Origin: Nocardioides terrigena
GTDB taxonomy: Bacteria; Actinomycetota; Actinomycetes; Propionibacteriales; Nocardioidaceae
Length of the DNA stretch: 64,000 bases
Direction of reading: 5' to 3'
NCBI RefSeq assembly: GCF_003047265.1
Contig: NZ_PZYY01000007.1
Coordinates: 124,001-188,000 of the forward strand
Shown: positions 25,325 through 34,768 of the stretch, one piece after another
Layout of the letters: each line of letters starts with the position of its first letter
Numbering within the stretch: the first letter of the stretch is position 1
Position numbers and translations under genes: made by a program
The notes under the pieces: generated by a model
Told to the model about the DNA's origin: nothing
The model's input: only the letters and a program-made list of their open reading frames with translations
Databases searched by the model: none

Positions 25325-27622
25325 ATGGCTGAGGAGACCACCACACCGGCACCGCGGGAGCGGTCCGCCGACGTGCCCGTCTCCGCCCGCAGCATGCGGG
25401 CCCGGCTGGCCCGGATCGGGGCCAAGGCCCCCACCGGCAACCCGGTCCTCGAGCCGCTCTTCCGCGCGGTGCGCGCCAACCACCCCAAGGCCGACCTGGC
25501 CCTGCTGGAGCGTGCCTACGGCATCGCCGAGCAGATGCACGGCACCCAGATGCGCAAGAGCGGTGACCCCTACATCACCCACCCGCTCGCGGTGACGACG
25601 ATCCTCGCCGACATCGGCATGACCGAGCCGACCCTGGTGGCGTCGCTGCTGCACGACACGGTCGAGGACACGCCGTACACCCTCGACCAGCTGCGCGCCG
25701 ACTTCGGTGACGAGGTCGCCGTCCTCGTCGACGGCGTGACCAAGCTCGACAAGGTCCAGTACGGCGACTCCGCCCAGGCCGAGACGATCCGCAAGATGAT
25801 CGTGGCGATGTCGCGTGACATCCGGGTGCTGGTCATCAAGCTCGCCGACCGGCTCCACAACATGCGCACGCTGCGCTACCTCAAGGCCGAGACGCAGGAG
25901 CGCAAGGCCCGCGAGACCCTCGACATCTACGCACCTCTCGCGCACCGCCTCGGCATGAACACCCTCAAGTGGGAGCTCGAGGACCTCGCCTTCGCCACGC
26001 TGCACCCCAAGATGTACGACGAGATCGTGCGGCTCGTCGCCGAGCGTGCGCCCTCGCGCGACCAGTTCCTCGCCGAGGTGATCGAGAAGGTCGAGGCCGA
26101 CCTGCGCGACGCCAAGATCAAGGCCAAGGTCACCGGGCGACCCAAGCACTACTACTCGATCTACCAGAAGATGATCGTCGGCGGCCGGGAGTTCTCCGAC
26201 ATCTACGACCTGGTCGGCATCCGCATCCTCGTCGAGGACGACCGCGACTGCTACTCCGTCCTCGGCGTGCTGCACTCGCGGTGGAACCCGGTGCTGGGGC
26301 GCTTCAAGGACTACGTCGCGATGCCGAAGTTCAACATGTACCAGTCGCTGCACACGACGGTCATCGGGCCGCAGGGCAAGCCGGTCGAGCTCCAGATCCG
26401 GACCTTCGCGATGCACCGTCGCGCCGAGTACGGCGTCGCGGCGCACTGGAAGTACAAGGAGGACGGCAAGGCCGGGGTCGACACCGACCGGCCGGGCGAC
26501 CTCGACGACATGTCCTGGCTGCGCCAGCTCATGGACTGGCAGAGCGAGGTCGAGGACCCGGGGGAGTTCCTGGAGTCGCTGCGCTTCGAGATGAACCGCG
26601 CCCAGGTCTACGTCTTCACCCCGCGCGGCGACGTCATGCCGCTGCCCGTCGGGTCCACCCCGGTCGACTTCGCGTACGCCGTCCACACCGAGGTCGGCCA
26701 CCACACCATCGGCGCCCGGGTCAACGGTCGTCTCGTGCCCCTCGAGTCCTCCCTCGACAACGGTGACGTGGTCGAGGTCTTCACCTCCAAGTCGCCGGGC
26801 GCCGGACCGTCGCGCGACTGGCTCAACTTCGTCAAGTCACCGCGCGCCCGCTCCAAGATCCGCCAGTGGTTCACCAAGGAACGCCGCGAGGAGGCGATCG
26901 AGCGCGGCAAGGAGCAGATCGGCCGGATGATGCGCAAGGAGGGCCTGCCCCTCAAGCGCCTCATGACGCACGAGTCCCTCTCGCTGGTGGCGTCGCACTT
27001 CAACCACGCCGACGTGTCCGCGCTGTACGCCGCGGTGGGGGAGGGCAACCTCAGCGCCCAGGCCGTCGTACGCAAGGTCATCGACCTGCACGGCGGCGAC
27101 GACGGGGCCGCGGAGGACCTCGCCGAGGGCGTCACCATCACCGGTCGTCGCGGTCGGGCCAAGCCCACCTCGAGCGACGCGGGCGTCATCGTCAAGGGCG
27201 TCGAGGACCTGTGGGTCAAGCTCGCCAAGTGCTGCACCCCGGTGCCCCCGGACCCGATCCTCGGGTTCGTCACCAAGGGCGGCGGCGTCTCCGTGCACCG
27301 CAAGGACTGCACCAACGCCGGCAACCTCGAGACCCAGCCCGAGCGGCTGCTCGAGGTGGAGTGGGCGCCGACCTCGCAGTCGACCTTCCTGGTCAACATC
27401 CAGGTGGAGGCCCTCGACCGTGCCCGGCTGCTGTCCGACATCACCATGGTGCTCTCGGACGCCCACGTGAACATCCTCAGCGCGACCCTCTCCACCACCC
27501 GGGACCGGGTGGCCAAGAGCCGCTTCAGCTTCGAGATGGCCGACGCCTCGCACCTCGACAGCGTGCTCCGCTCGGTGCGCTCCGTCCCGGGCGTCTTCGA
27601 CGCCTACAGAGTCACTTCCTGA
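25325..27622 (+). CDS. rel: Bifunctional (p)ppGpp synthetase/hydrolase Rel
   Basis: Stringent-response enzyme of 765 residues, making and degrading (p)ppGpp. Order: HD hydrolase domain with [13 protein letters not shown] near 108; synthetase domain with [13 protein letters not shown] near 271, [15 protein letters not shown] and [11 protein letters not shown] domain from [14 protein letters not shown] near 428; zinc-finger/conserved-cysteine segment [16 protein letters not shown] near 634; and an ACT domain at the end. Intact HD and synthetase motifs indicate both activities. Leaderless start behind TAGACT. apt-rel order is typical. The usual downstream peptidyl-prolyl isomerase gene is absent; a repeat block and nuclease gene follow. 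Confidence 0.96.
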   Translation: MAEETTTPAPRERSADVPVSARSMRARLARIGAKAPTGNPVLEPLFRAVRANHPKADLALLERAYGIAEQMHGTQMRKSGDPYITHPLAVTTILADIGMTEPTLVASLLHDTVEDTPYTLDQLRADFGDEVAVLVDGVTKLDKVQYGDSAQAETIRKMIVAMSRDIRVLVIKLADRLHNMRTLRYLKAETQERKARETLDIYAPLAHRLGMNTLKWELEDLAFATLHPKMYDEIVRLVAERAPSRDQFLAEVIEKVEADLRDAKIKAKVTGRPKHYYSIYQKMIVGGREFSDIYDLVGIRILVEDDRDCYSVLGVLHSRWNPVLGRFKDYVAMPKFNMYQSLHTTVIGPQGKPVELQIRTFAMHRRAEYGVAAHWKYKEDGKAGVDTDRPGDLDDMSWLRQLMDWQSEVEDPGEFLESLRFEMNRAQVYVFTPRGDVMPLPVGSTPVDFAYAVHTEVGHHTIGARVNGRLVPLESSLDNGDVVEVFTSKSPGAGPSRDWLNFVKSPRARSKIRQWFTKERREEAIERGKEQIGRMMRKEGLPLKRLMTHESLSLVASHFNHADVSALYAAVGEGNLSAQAVVRKVIDLHGGDDGAAEDLAEGVTITGRRGRAKPTSSDAGVIVKGVEDLWVKLAKCCTPVPPDPILGFVTKGGGVSVHRKDCTNAGNLETQPERLLEVEWAPTSQSTFLVNIQVEALDRARLLSDITMVLSDAHVNILSATLSTTRDRVAKSRFSFEMADASHLDSVLRSVRSVPGVFDAYRVTS

Positions 27623-27644
27623 CCGACACTGGTGGTCCAGCCGA

Positions 27645-27749
27645 GCCTCGGATCGGTGGTTGAGGTGCGAGCGGAGCAGGCCTCGGATCGGTGGTTGAGG
27701 TGCGAGCGGAGCAGGCCTCGGATCGGTGGTTGAGGTGCGAGCGGAGCGA
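27645..27749. repeat. Three tandem copies of a 35-bp unit
   Basis: Units at 27645-27679, 27680-27714 and 27715-27749. The first two are identical and the third differs only in its last two bases (GA for AG). Each unit contains GATCGGTGGTTGAGGTGCGA plus GCGGAGC, the left part of the 33-bp palindromic repeat described next; only the last unit runs on into the right arm. It lies between the converging rel and GIY-YIG genes. Confidence 0.9.
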
Positions 27750-27767
27750 GCCTCGAAACCCCCGATC
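27721..27767. repeat. Full REP-like palindrome, left of the GIY-YIG gene
   Basis: An imperfect hairpin: outer arms GATCGGTGGTT and AACCCCCGATC (10 of 11 pairs), inner arms GAGG and CCTC. The core 27728-27760 is a 33-bp repeat that recurs inverted at 28126-28158 with one mismatch and at 31618-31650 with three. Its end overlaps the stop codon of the GIY-YIG gene (27766-27768), so it may also terminate both converging genes. Confidence 0.85.
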
Positions 27768-28065
27768 AGCCGCCCCTCGCTCGTCCACCCCGCCGACGGG
27801 ACGCGGCGACCAGCTCGTCGTACTCGCCGGTGATCAGCGCCTCTCGCTTGCGCCTGCTCCAGCCCTGGATCTGCTTCTCGAGGGTGAATGCCTCACCGAC
27901 GTGCTCGGTCTCCGCACTCCAGACGAGCTCGACCGGGCGGCGCGCACGCGTGTAGGCGGCGCCGAGATCTGGTGTGTTGTGCTGGAAGACCCGTAGCTCG
28001 AGGTCGCGGGTGCTGCCCACGTAGTAGGAGCCGTCGGCGCAGCGGAGCATGTAGACCCAGGGCAT
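27766..28065 (-). CDS. GIY-YIG nuclease-domain protein
   Basis: A 99-residue single-domain GIY-YIG endonuclease, UPF0213/YhbQ-like. It has the paired strands WVYMLRCADGSYYVGSTRD (the GIY and YIG positions), a conserved Arg in LELRVFQHN, and the metal-binding Glu in TLEKQIQGW; it ends in a basic tail SRRRGGRARGG. Family members are DNA nucleases of unclear role. ATG 28065 lies inside a 7-bp inverted repeat. The gene is bracketed by inverted copies of a 33-bp palindrome, an arrangement that suggests it belongs to or acts on the repeat. Confidence 0.88.
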   Translation of the reverse strand: MPWVYMLRCADGSYYVGSTRDLELRVFQHNTPDLGAAYTRARRPVELVWSAETEHVGEAFTLEKQIQGWSRRKREALITGEYDELVAASRRRGGRARGG

Positions 28066-28083
28066 GGGTGCCGCCTACCCATG
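28063..28083 (-). promoter_or_regulatory. Hairpin that covers the nuclease start codon
   Basis: Perfect inverted repeat CATGGGT (28063-28069) / ACCCATG (28077-28083) with a seven-base spacer. On the mRNA the start codon is in the 3' arm, so the stem would hide it. The 5' arm has an out-of-frame ATG. No clear ribosome site is seen. Confidence 0.4.
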
Positions 28084-28125
28084 GCGGCCGGAGGTCATGC
28101 TGAAGGAATCTGGGCTGTGGACGGC

Positions 28126-28158
28126 GGTTTCGAGGCTCGCTGCGCTCGCACCTCAACC
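28126..28158. repeat. REP-like palindrome, right of the GIY-YIG gene
   Basis: A 33-bp copy in the opposite orientation to 27728-27760, differing at one position in the loop (32 of 33 identical). Reads GGTTTCGAGG...CCTCAACC on the plus strand. Sits between the GIY-YIG start and the end of the DUF349 gene. Confidence 0.85.
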
Positions 28159-28212
28159 TCCGAGGTGTCTCGGCCCGGCGCGGCACCGAGTGCGACTCCC
28201 GGGACGGGTGGG

Positions 28213-29466
28213 TCAGCCGCCGAACTCGGCGGACGCGCGACGCGCCATGTCGAGGAAGGCCTGCTTGTTGGCCAGGTCCGCCTCGAGGTCCTTGATGCGC
28301 CGGGCGTCGCCGGAGGCCTGCGCCTTGTCGAGCTTGGCCTGGGCGTCGGCGATGCCGGCCTCGAGCTTGGACACCATGTCGTCGGCGCGGGCGGACTTCT
28401 CCGGGTCGGACTTCTTCCACTGGTCGTCCTCGACCGAGCGGATGGCCTGCTCGACCTTGCGGATGCGGCCCTCGAGGTCCTTCATCCGGTCCCGGGGGAC
28501 CTTGCCCGCGGCGTCCCACTTGTCGGCGATGTCGCGGAAGGCCCGCTTGGCGGCGTCGAGGTCGGTCACGGGCAGCAGGGCCTCGGCCTCGACGAGAAGC
28601 GCCTCCTTGACCTCGGCGTTGACGGCGAACTCCTTGTCGAGCTCGGCGTTGGCCGCGTCGCGGTTGCCGAAGAACGTGTCCTGCGCGCCGCGGAAGCGCT
28701 GCCACAGCTGGTCGTCGACGTCGCGCGGGGCGGGGCCGGCGGCCTTCCACTCGCGCATCAGGTCGCGGTAGCGGCCCGCGGTCGGACCCCACTCGGTGGA
28801 GGTGGCGAGGCCCTCGGCCTCGGTGGCCAGGCGCTCCTTGATGACCCGGGCGCCGTCGCGGCGCTCGTGCTCCTCGGCGAAGTGGGCCTTGCGGCGCCGG
28901 GTGTACGTCGTACGCGCCGACGAGAAGCGCCGCCACAGCGTGTCGTCGGTCGACCGGTCGAGACGGGGGAGCGCCTTCCACTGGTCGAGCAGGTCGCGCA
29001 GCCGGTTGGCGCCGTTGCGCCAGTCGTTGCCCTCGGCGAGCTTCTCGGCCTCGGCGACGATCTTGTCCTTCTCGGCCCGCGACTCGGCGCTGCGCTGGGC
29101 CTTCTCGGCCCGGCGGGCGTCGCGCTGGATGGCGATGAGGGGCGCCGTGGCGTCGAGCCGGGCGGCCAGCGCGGTGAGGTCGCCGACGGCGTTGGCCTCG
29201 ACGACCTGCTCGCGGAGCGCCTTGACCGTGGAGGTGGCCTCCTCCGGGCTCAGCTTGCCGGCGCCGATGCGCTGCTCGAGCAGGTGCACCTCGAAGGCGA
29301 GCGCGTCGTAGCGGTCGGTGAAGAACTTCAGCGCCTCCTCCGGGGAGCCCTCGGGGTACTGCCCCACGGAGCGTTCACCATCGGTGGTCCGGACGAATAC
29401 GGTGCCGTCCTCGGTGACCCGGCCCCAGGGGGAATCGGGCGGCGAGGACTGCTTGTCGGCGCTCAT
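28213..29466 (-). CDS. DUF349-domain protein
   Basis: A 417-residue cytoplasmic protein that is almost entirely charged helix, with DUF349 repeats: a W-x-x-A/L-G-region pattern recurs (LLDQWKALPRLDRSTDDTLW, LMREWKAAGPAPRDVDDQLW, IADKWDAAGKVPRDRMKDLE). It is rich in Glu/Ala/Arg and likely forms a long coiled coil or helical bundle. Biochemical role unknown; the family is common between rel and hisS in actinobacteria. ATG 29466 follows TACGAT by eight bases, so it is probably leaderless. Confidence 0.87.
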   Translation of the reverse strand: MSADKQSSPPDSPWGRVTEDGTVFVRTTDGERSVGQYPEGSPEEALKFFTDRYDALAFEVHLLEQRIGAGKLSPEEATSTVKALREQVVEANAVGDLTALAARLDATAPLIAIQRDARRAEKAQRSAESRAEKDKIVAEAEKLAEGNDWRNGANRLRDLLDQWKALPRLDRSTDDTLWRRFSSARTTYTRRRKAHFAEEHERRDGARVIKERLATEAEGLATSTEWGPTAGRYRDLMREWKAAGPAPRDVDDQLWQRFRGAQDTFFGNRDAANAELDKEFAVNAEVKEALLVEAEALLPVTDLDAAKRAFRDIADKWDAAGKVPRDRMKDLEGRIRKVEQAIRSVEDDQWKKSDPEKSARADDMVSKLEAGIADAQAKLDKAQASGDARRIKDLEADLANKQAFLDMARRASAEFGG

Positions 29467-29474
29467 GGTCGCCC

Positions 29475-29480
29475 ATCGTA
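29475..29480 (-). promoter_or_regulatory. -10 element, leaderless start of the DUF349 gene
   Basis: TACGAT on the minus strand eight bases before ATG 29466, in the 54-bp gap shared with the MBL hydrolase gene, whose own TAGGCT lies at 29504-29509. Confidence 0.5.
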
Positions 29481-29520
29481 GTCACGTGCCCGAGGGGCCT
29501 CGGTAGGCTGACTCCTCGTC

Positions 29521-30267
29521 GTGCCCGACCCGCCCACTGCTGAGGACTGTTGCCCCGTGTTCATCGCCGGCTTCCCCGCTGGACCCTGGGGCACCAACTG
29601 CTACGTCGTCGCCACCGGAGCGGGCAACGAGTGCGTCGTGATCGACCCCGGCAAGGACGCCGCCGCCGGTGTCGACGAGGTCGTCCGCGAGCACCGGCTC
29701 AAGCCGGTGTCCGTCCTGGTGACCCACGGGCACGTCGACCACATGTGGTGCGTGGCCCCCGTGGCAGGCACGTACGACGCGACGGCGTACATCCATCCGC
29801 GCGACCGGCACCTGCTCTCCGACCCGATGGCGGGCATGAGCCGCGAGACGACGGCGATGCTCCTCGGCGGCAGCTACGAGTGGGCCGAGCCGGACGACGT
29901 GCGGGAGCTCTCCGACCTCCAGGAGATCGAGCTCGCCGGCCTGCGCTTCCTCGTCGACCACACCCCGGGCCACACCGAAGGATCGGTCACCTTCCGGACG
30001 CCGTACGGCGAGCAGGACATCAGCGACCTGATGTTCTCCGGGGACCTCCTCTTCGCGGGGTCCATCGGCCGCACCGACCTGCCCGGTGGCGACCACGCCA
30101 CGATGCTGCGCAGCCTCACCGACAAGGTGCTGCCGCTCGCCGACGACATCGTGGTGCTGCCCGGTCACGGCGAGCAGACGTCCATCGGTCGCGAGCGCGC
30201 GACCAACCCCTACCTGCTCGAGCTCCAGCACGGGGACGAGCCCGGTCGAGTCACCCGAGGTCTGTAG
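29521..30267 (+). CDS. MBL-fold metallo-hydrolase (glyoxalase II-like)
   Basis: A metallo-beta-lactamase-fold hydrolase, 248 residues from GTG 29521. Metal ligands: THGHVDH near 76, His in HTPGHTEGS near 155, Asp in MFSGDLLFAGSIGRTD near 180 and His in LPGHGEQT near 222. The pattern with GRTDLPGG is that of glyoxalase II/persulfide-dioxygenase relatives. A second possible start is GTG 29557, right before FIAGFPAGPWGTNCY where family similarity begins, with GAGGA upstream; TAGGCT at 29504-29509 supports either. It is located just before hisS, as is usual in actinobacteria. Substrate unknown. Confidence 0.88.
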   Translation: MPDPPTAEDCCPVFIAGFPAGPWGTNCYVVATGAGNECVVIDPGKDAAAGVDEVVREHRLKPVSVLVTHGHVDHMWCVAPVAGTYDATAYIHPRDRHLLSDPMAGMSRETTAMLLGGSYEWAEPDDVRELSDLQEIELAGLRFLVDHTPGHTEGSVTFRTPYGEQDISDLMFSGDLLFAGSIGRTDLPGGDHATMLRSLTDKVLPLADDIVVLPGHGEQTSIGRERATNPYLLELQHGDEPGRVTRGL

Positions 30268-30273
30268 ATCACC

Positions 30274-31683
30274 ATGAGCAAGCCCACGCCCCTCAGCGGG
30301 TTCCCCGAGCTGCTGCCTGCCCAGCGGGTCGTCGAGCAGCAGGTCATCGACACGCTGCGCCACACCTTCGAGCTGCACGGCTTCGCGGGCATCGAGACCC
30401 GCGCGGTCGAGCCGCTCGACCAGCTGCTCCGCAAGGGCGACACCTCCAAGGAGGTCTACCTCCTGCGCCGCCTCCACGAGGAGTCCGCGGAGGGGCACGC
30501 CGGGCTCGGCCTGCACTTCGACCTCACCGTCCCCTTCGCGCGCTACGTCCTGGAGAACGCCGGCAAGCTCGACTTCCCGTTCCGGCGCTGGCAGATCCAG
30601 CGGGCGTGGCGCGGTGAGCGGCCCCAGGAGGGCCGCTTCCGGGAGTTCACCCAGGCCGACATCGACATCGTGGGCCGTGACGCGCTGGCGTTCCACCACG
30701 ACATCGAGGTCACCCGCGTCATGGTCGACGCCCTGACCCGCCTCGACTTCCTGCCTGCCTTCCGGCTCCAGGTCAACAACCGCAAGCTCATCCAGGGCTT
30801 CTACGCCGGTCTGGGCATCAGCGCCGACGACGGCAGCACCGACGAGGTGATGCGCCTCGTCGACAAGCTCGACAAGCTGCCCGTCGACAAGGTCCGCGAC
30901 CTGCTGCTCCAGGACGCCGGCCTGTCGGTGGAGAACGCCGACCGGGTGCTCGAGCTGGCCACCATCCGCTCGGACGACGACGGCTTCGTCGCCGCGGTGC
31001 GCGCCCTCGGTGTCGAGCACGAGCTGCTGGACGAGGGGCTGGAGGAGCTGGCCGCCCTGGTCCGGGGCTGCGCCGACCTGGTCTCCGACCGGGTGCGCGT
31101 GACGGCCGACCTGTCCATCGCCCGCGGCCTCGACTACTACACCGGCACCGTCTTCGAGACGCGCCTCGACGGCTACGAGTCGATGGGCTCGATCTGCTCG
31201 GGCGGGCGCTACGACGCGCTCGCCAGCGACGGCCGGACGACGTACCCGGGGGTCGGCATCTCCCTGGGCGTGAGCCGCGTCGTCGTACCCCTGCTGGCCC
31301 GCACCGGCCTGACCGCCTCCCGCTCCGTGCCCAGCGCCGTGCTCGTCGCCGTGGTCGACGAGGACTCGCGCGCCACCAGCAGCGCCGTCGCCGCCGACCT
31401 GCGCCACCGCGACGTCCCCTGCGAGGTCGCACCCGACCCCGCGAAGTTCGGCAAGCAGATCCGGTACGCCGAGCGGCGCGGCATCCCGTTCGTCTGGTTC
31501 GTCCAGCCGGACGGCACCCACCAGGTCAAGGACATCCGCTCCGGTGAGCAGGTCGACGCCGACCCGGCCACCTGGGCCCCGCCGGCGGCAGACCTCCGGC
31601 CCAGCATCAGCACTCCCGGTGTCGAGGCTCGCTCTGCTCGCACCTCAACCACAGACATCATCAACTCCGAGGAGACCCCGTGA
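30274..31683 (+). CDS. hisS: Histidine--tRNA ligase
   Basis: Class II histidyl-tRNA synthetase, 469 residues. Core motifs: [11 protein letters not shown], motif 2 [20 protein letters not shown], the histidine-specific signature [13 protein letters not shown], and motif 3 [10 protein letters not shown]. The C-terminal anticodon domain is present. The last roughly 35 residues are unusual: codons at 31618-31650 are a 33-bp palindromic repeat read in frame as [11 protein letters not shown], followed by [10 protein letters not shown]. The stop overlaps the GTG of aspS. Confidence 0.96.
   Translation: MSKPTPLSGFPELLPAQRVVEQQVIDTLRHTFELHGFAGIETRAVEPLDQLLRKGDTSKEVYLLRRLHEESAEGHAGLGLHFDLTVPFARYVLENAGKLDFPFRRWQIQRAWRGERPQEGRFREFTQADIDIVGRDALAFHHDIEVTRVMVDALTRLDFLPAFRLQVNNRKLIQGFYAGLGISADDGSTDEVMRLVDKLDKLPVDKVRDLLLQDAGLSVENADRVLELATIRSDDDGFVAAVRALGVEHELLDEGLEELAALVRGCADLVSDRVRVTADLSIARGLDYYTGTVFETRLDGYESMGSICSGGRYDALASDGRTTYPGVGISLGVSRVVVPLLARTGLTASRSVPSAVLVAVVDEDSRATSSAVAADLRHRDVPCEVAPDPAKFGKQIRYAERRGIPFVWFVQPDGTHQVKDIRSGEQVDADPATWAPPAADLRPSISTPGVEARSARTSTTDIINSEETP
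31618..31650. repeat. Third copy of the 33-bp palindromic repeat, inside hisS
   Basis: Same orientation as the 28126-28158 copy with 30 of 33 bases identical (differences at positions 4, 17 and 18 of the repeat). It is exactly 11 codons long and in frame with hisS. Confidence 0.8.
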
Positions 31684-33485
31684 TCCGCACCCATGACGCC
31701 GGCGCCCTGCGCGCCGAGCACGTCGGCCAGACCGTCACCCTTGCCGGGTGGGTGGCCCGGCGCCGCGACCACGGGGGAGTGGCCTTCCTGGACCTCCGCG
31801 AGGCCAGCGGCGTCGTGCAGGTCGTGGTGCGGGACGAGGCCGTGGCGCACAGCCTGCGCAGCGAGTACTGCCTCAAGGTCACCGGTGAGGTCGTGGCCCG
31901 CAAGGCCGGCAACGAGAACCCCAACCTCGCGACCGGCGAGATCGAGGTCGTCGCCCTGCCCGGCGTCGAGGGCATCGAGGTGCTCTCCTCCTCCGACCCG
32001 CTGCCGTTCCCGATCGACGACGCGTCCGGCCACAAGGGCGGCGAGGTCGGCGAGGAGGCCCGCCTCAAGCACCGCTACCTCGACCTGCGCCGCTCGGGCC
32101 CCAACGCGGCCCTGCGCCTGCGCTCCAAGGTCAACAAGGCGGCCCGCGACGTCCTCGACGCCCGCGACTTCGTCGAGGTCGAGACGCCCACCCTCACCCG
32201 CTCGACGCCCGAGGGCGCCCGCGACTTCCTGGTCCCCGCGCGGCTGGCGCCCGGCAGCTGGTACGCCCTCCCGCAGAGCCCGCAGCTGTTCAAGCAGCTG
32301 CTCATGGTCGGCGGCATGGAGCGCTACTACCAGATCGCCCGCTGCTACCGCGACGAGGACTTCCGCGCCGACCGCCAGCCCGAGTTCACCCAGCTCGACA
32401 TCGAGATGAGCTTCGTGGACCAGGAGGACGTCATCACGCTGATGGAGGACGTCCTCGAGGCCATGTGGGCGCAGGCCGGCCACACCATCGAGCGGCCGCT
32501 GCCGCGGATGACGTACGGCGACGCGATGGCGCGCTTCGGCTCCGACAAGCCCGACCTCCGGATGGGCCTCGAGCTCGTCGAGTGCACGGAGTACTTCGCC
32601 GACACCTCCTTCCGGGTCTTCCAGGCCGACTACGTCGGCGCCGTCGTGATGCCTGGCGGCGGCAGCCAGCCGCGACGCCAGTTCGACGCGTGGCAGGACT
32701 GGGCCAAGCAGCGCGGGGCCAAGGGTCTGGCCTACGTCACGATCGCCGAGGACGGCGAGCTGGGCGGCCCGGTCGCCAAGAACCTCACCGACGCCGAGCG
32801 CGAGGGCCTGGCGGCCCACGTCGGCGCCCAGCCCGGGGACTGCATCTTCTTCGCGGCCGGCCCGGTCAAGAGCAGCCGTGCCCTGCTCGGCGCTGCGCGC
32901 CTCGAGATCGGCCGTCGGGGCGACATGCTCGACGACTCCGTGTTCGCCTTCACGTGGGTCGTCGACGCGCCGCTCTTCGAGCCGAGCTCGGACGCGGTGG
33001 CCAGCGGTGACGTCGCCGTCGGTGCGGGCGCCTGGACGGCCGTGCACCACGCCTTCACCAGCCCCAAGCCCGAGTTCGTCGACACGTTCGACACCGACCC
33101 CGGCAGCGCGCTGGCCTACGCCTACGACATCGTCTGCAACGGCAACGAGCTCGGTGGCGGGTCCATCCGTATCCACCGGGGCGACATCCAGAAGCGTGTC
33201 TTCTCCGTGATGGGCCTCAGCCCGGACGAGGCGCAGGAGAAGTTCGGCTTCCTGCTCGACGCGTTCAAGTTCGGCGCCCCGCCGCACGGCGGCATCGCCG
33301 TGGGCATGGACCGCATCGTCGCCCTGCTCGCCGGCACCGACTCGATCCGCGACGTCATCGCGTTCCCGAAGTCCGGAGGGGGCTACGACCCGCTCACGGC
33401 GGCGCCTGCGCCGATCTCGCCCGAGCAGCGCAAGGAGGCCGGTGTGGACGCCACACCGGTGGAGGATGTGTCGCTCGAGGAGTGA
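31680..33485 (+). CDS. aspS: Aspartate--tRNA ligase
   Basis: Aspartyl-tRNA synthetase of the bacterial type, 601 residues: N-terminal OB-fold anticodon domain ([20 protein letters not shown]), class II core with motif 2 [19 protein letters not shown] and motif 3 [14 protein letters not shown], and the inserted GAD domain of bacterial enzymes (about 290-420). GTG 31680 has GAGGAG six bases upstream and overlaps the hisS stop by four bases. I cannot tell from sequence alone whether it is discriminating or also charges tRNA-Asn. Confidence 0.96.
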   Translation: MIRTHDAGALRAEHVGQTVTLAGWVARRRDHGGVAFLDLREASGVVQVVVRDEAVAHSLRSEYCLKVTGEVVARKAGNENPNLATGEIEVVALPGVEGIEVLSSSDPLPFPIDDASGHKGGEVGEEARLKHRYLDLRRSGPNAALRLRSKVNKAARDVLDARDFVEVETPTLTRSTPEGARDFLVPARLAPGSWYALPQSPQLFKQLLMVGGMERYYQIARCYRDEDFRADRQPEFTQLDIEMSFVDQEDVITLMEDVLEAMWAQAGHTIERPLPRMTYGDAMARFGSDKPDLRMGLELVECTEYFADTSFRVFQADYVGAVVMPGGGSQPRRQFDAWQDWAKQRGAKGLAYVTIAEDGELGGPVAKNLTDAEREGLAAHVGAQPGDCIFFAAGPVKSSRALLGAARLEIGRRGDMLDDSVFAFTWVVDAPLFEPSSDAVASGDVAVGAGAWTAVHHAFTSPKPEFVDTFDTDPGSALAYAYDIVCNGNELGGGSIRIHRGDIQKRVFSVMGLSPDEAQEKFGFLLDAFKFGAPPHGGIAVGMDRIVALLAGTDSIRDVIAFPKSGGGYDPLTAAPAPISPEQRKEAGVDATPVEDVSLEE

Positions 33486-33572
33486 TCCGTGGGCGATCCT
33501 GCGGCGGTCCGGGCGCGACGGTCGTGTCCGGATCGTTACGCGTCAGTGATCGCCTGTGCGGTAAGCGTCACA

Positions 33573-33578
33573 TAGAGT
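33573..33578 (+). promoter_or_regulatory. Possible -10 of the first peptide transporter operon
   Basis: TAGAGT in the 184-bp gap after aspS; it would give a leader of about 85 bases before ATG 33670. No strong -35. Nothing else is seen in the gap. Confidence 0.35.
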
Positions 33579-33669
33579 CCCGTCTCGGCGCTGCCCGAAT
33601 GGACTAGTCAGGCCGCCACCCCGAATCACTGATCCCCCCGGACCAGCATCCCCGCCAGATAGGGAGAGC

Positions 33670-34692
33670 ATGTCGCAGCCGACTGCACCCGAGACATTGG
33701 GCTCGTTGACCGACGAGACCACGCTCGACCCGAACAGCAAGGCCTCGAAGGAGATCGCCGGCAAGTCGCCGATGCGGATCGCCCTGGGCCGGCTCGTGAA
33801 GGACAAGATCGCGATGGCCTGCGCCTTCGTCATCCTGTTCTTCATCTTCATCGGCGTCTTCGCCGGCGTGATCAGCGGCCTGTTCGGGGTCAACACCGAC
33901 ACCCAGTCGCCCAGCCAGTTCCTCGACGTGCTCAACGGCGGCATGCCCAAGCCGGAGTACGGCCCGCCCAACGGTGGCTTCACGTGGGACCACCCCTTCG
34001 GCATCGCGCCCCGCACGGCCGACGACAACCTGGCCTACTGGCTCTACGGCGCCCGGACCTCGCTGATGATCGCCTTCGGCGCCACCCTCTTCGCCTCTGT
34101 CGTCGGCGTCGTCGTCGGCCTGCTCGCCGGCTTCCTGGGCGGCGTCGTCGACCGGGTCCTGTCCTTCTTCGTCGACACCTTCCTCACGGTCCCGTTCCTG
34201 CTCGCCGCGCTGACCATCGCGCCGATCCTCAACGAGCGGTTCAACGACAGCGACAACTACCCGACCATCCAGAAGGTCAGCCTCGTGGTCGTGCTGGCCA
34301 TGTTCGGCTGGATGGGCATGGCCCGCCTGATCCGTGGCGAGGTGCTGTCGCTGCGCGAGCGTGAGTTCGTGCAGGCGGCGCGGGTGCTCGGCATGCCGAC
34401 CCGGCGCATCCTGTTCAAGGAGCTCATGCCCAACCTGGCCGCGCCGATCATCATCAGCGTCTCGCTCATGCTCCCGGCCTTCGTGGCCGCGGAGGCCGGC
34501 CTGGCCTTCCTCGGCATCGGCGTGACCAGCGGTGCCTCGTGGGGGCTGACGATCAGCTTCGCGATCACCTACTTCGAGGCCTACCCCCTCTACCTCTGGG
34601 AGCCCCTGATCGGCGTCGTGCTGCTGGTGCTCTCGCTCAACCTCCTCGGCGACGCGATCCGCGACGCCCTGGACCCCAAGACTCGTCGCTGA
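33670..34692 (+). CDS. Oligopeptide-type ABC transporter permease (OppC/DppC-like), cluster 1
   Basis: A 340-residue inner-membrane permease. First helix near 50-75 (AMACAFVILFFIFIGVFAGV), a long extracytoplasmic loop with WDHPFGIAPRTADDNL, then five helices with the binding-protein-dependent transport signature around VQAARVLGMPTRRILFKELM, which contacts the ATPase. The OppC type is recognised by the DxxGRD-like loop region and LLGDAIRDALDPKTRR at the end. It is unusual that this gene precedes the binding-protein gene. AGGGAG upstream of ATG 33670. Confidence 0.9.
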   Translation: MSQPTAPETLGSLTDETTLDPNSKASKEIAGKSPMRIALGRLVKDKIAMACAFVILFFIFIGVFAGVISGLFGVNTDTQSPSQFLDVLNGGMPKPEYGPPNGGFTWDHPFGIAPRTADDNLAYWLYGARTSLMIAFGATLFASVVGVVVGLLAGFLGGVVDRVLSFFVDTFLTVPFLLAALTIAPILNERFNDSDNYPTIQKVSLVVVLAMFGWMGMARLIRGEVLSLREREFVQAARVLGMPTRRILFKELMPNLAAPIIISVSLMLPAFVAAEAGLAFLGIGVTSGASWGLTISFAITYFEAYPLYLWEPLIGVVLLVLSLNLLGDAIRDALDPKTRR

Positions 34693-34768
34693 CCACCCGG
34701 TCACCGATGTAGACGCTGCCGACAGCACCTGCCGCCGGCACGAACACAGATAAGAAAGGCTGGACAGC

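Noticed and set aside
27645..27767. CRISPR-like array
   Set aside because: The 35-bp units are directly adjacent without spacers, and there are no cas genes nearby; the units belong to the palindromic repeat family.
27645..28158. Insertion sequence with a transposase
   Set aside because: The only gene inside is a GIY-YIG nuclease; no DDE, serine or tyrosine recombinase is present and no target duplication could be recognised. It is kept as a repeat-plus-nuclease hypothesis, not as a called mobile element.
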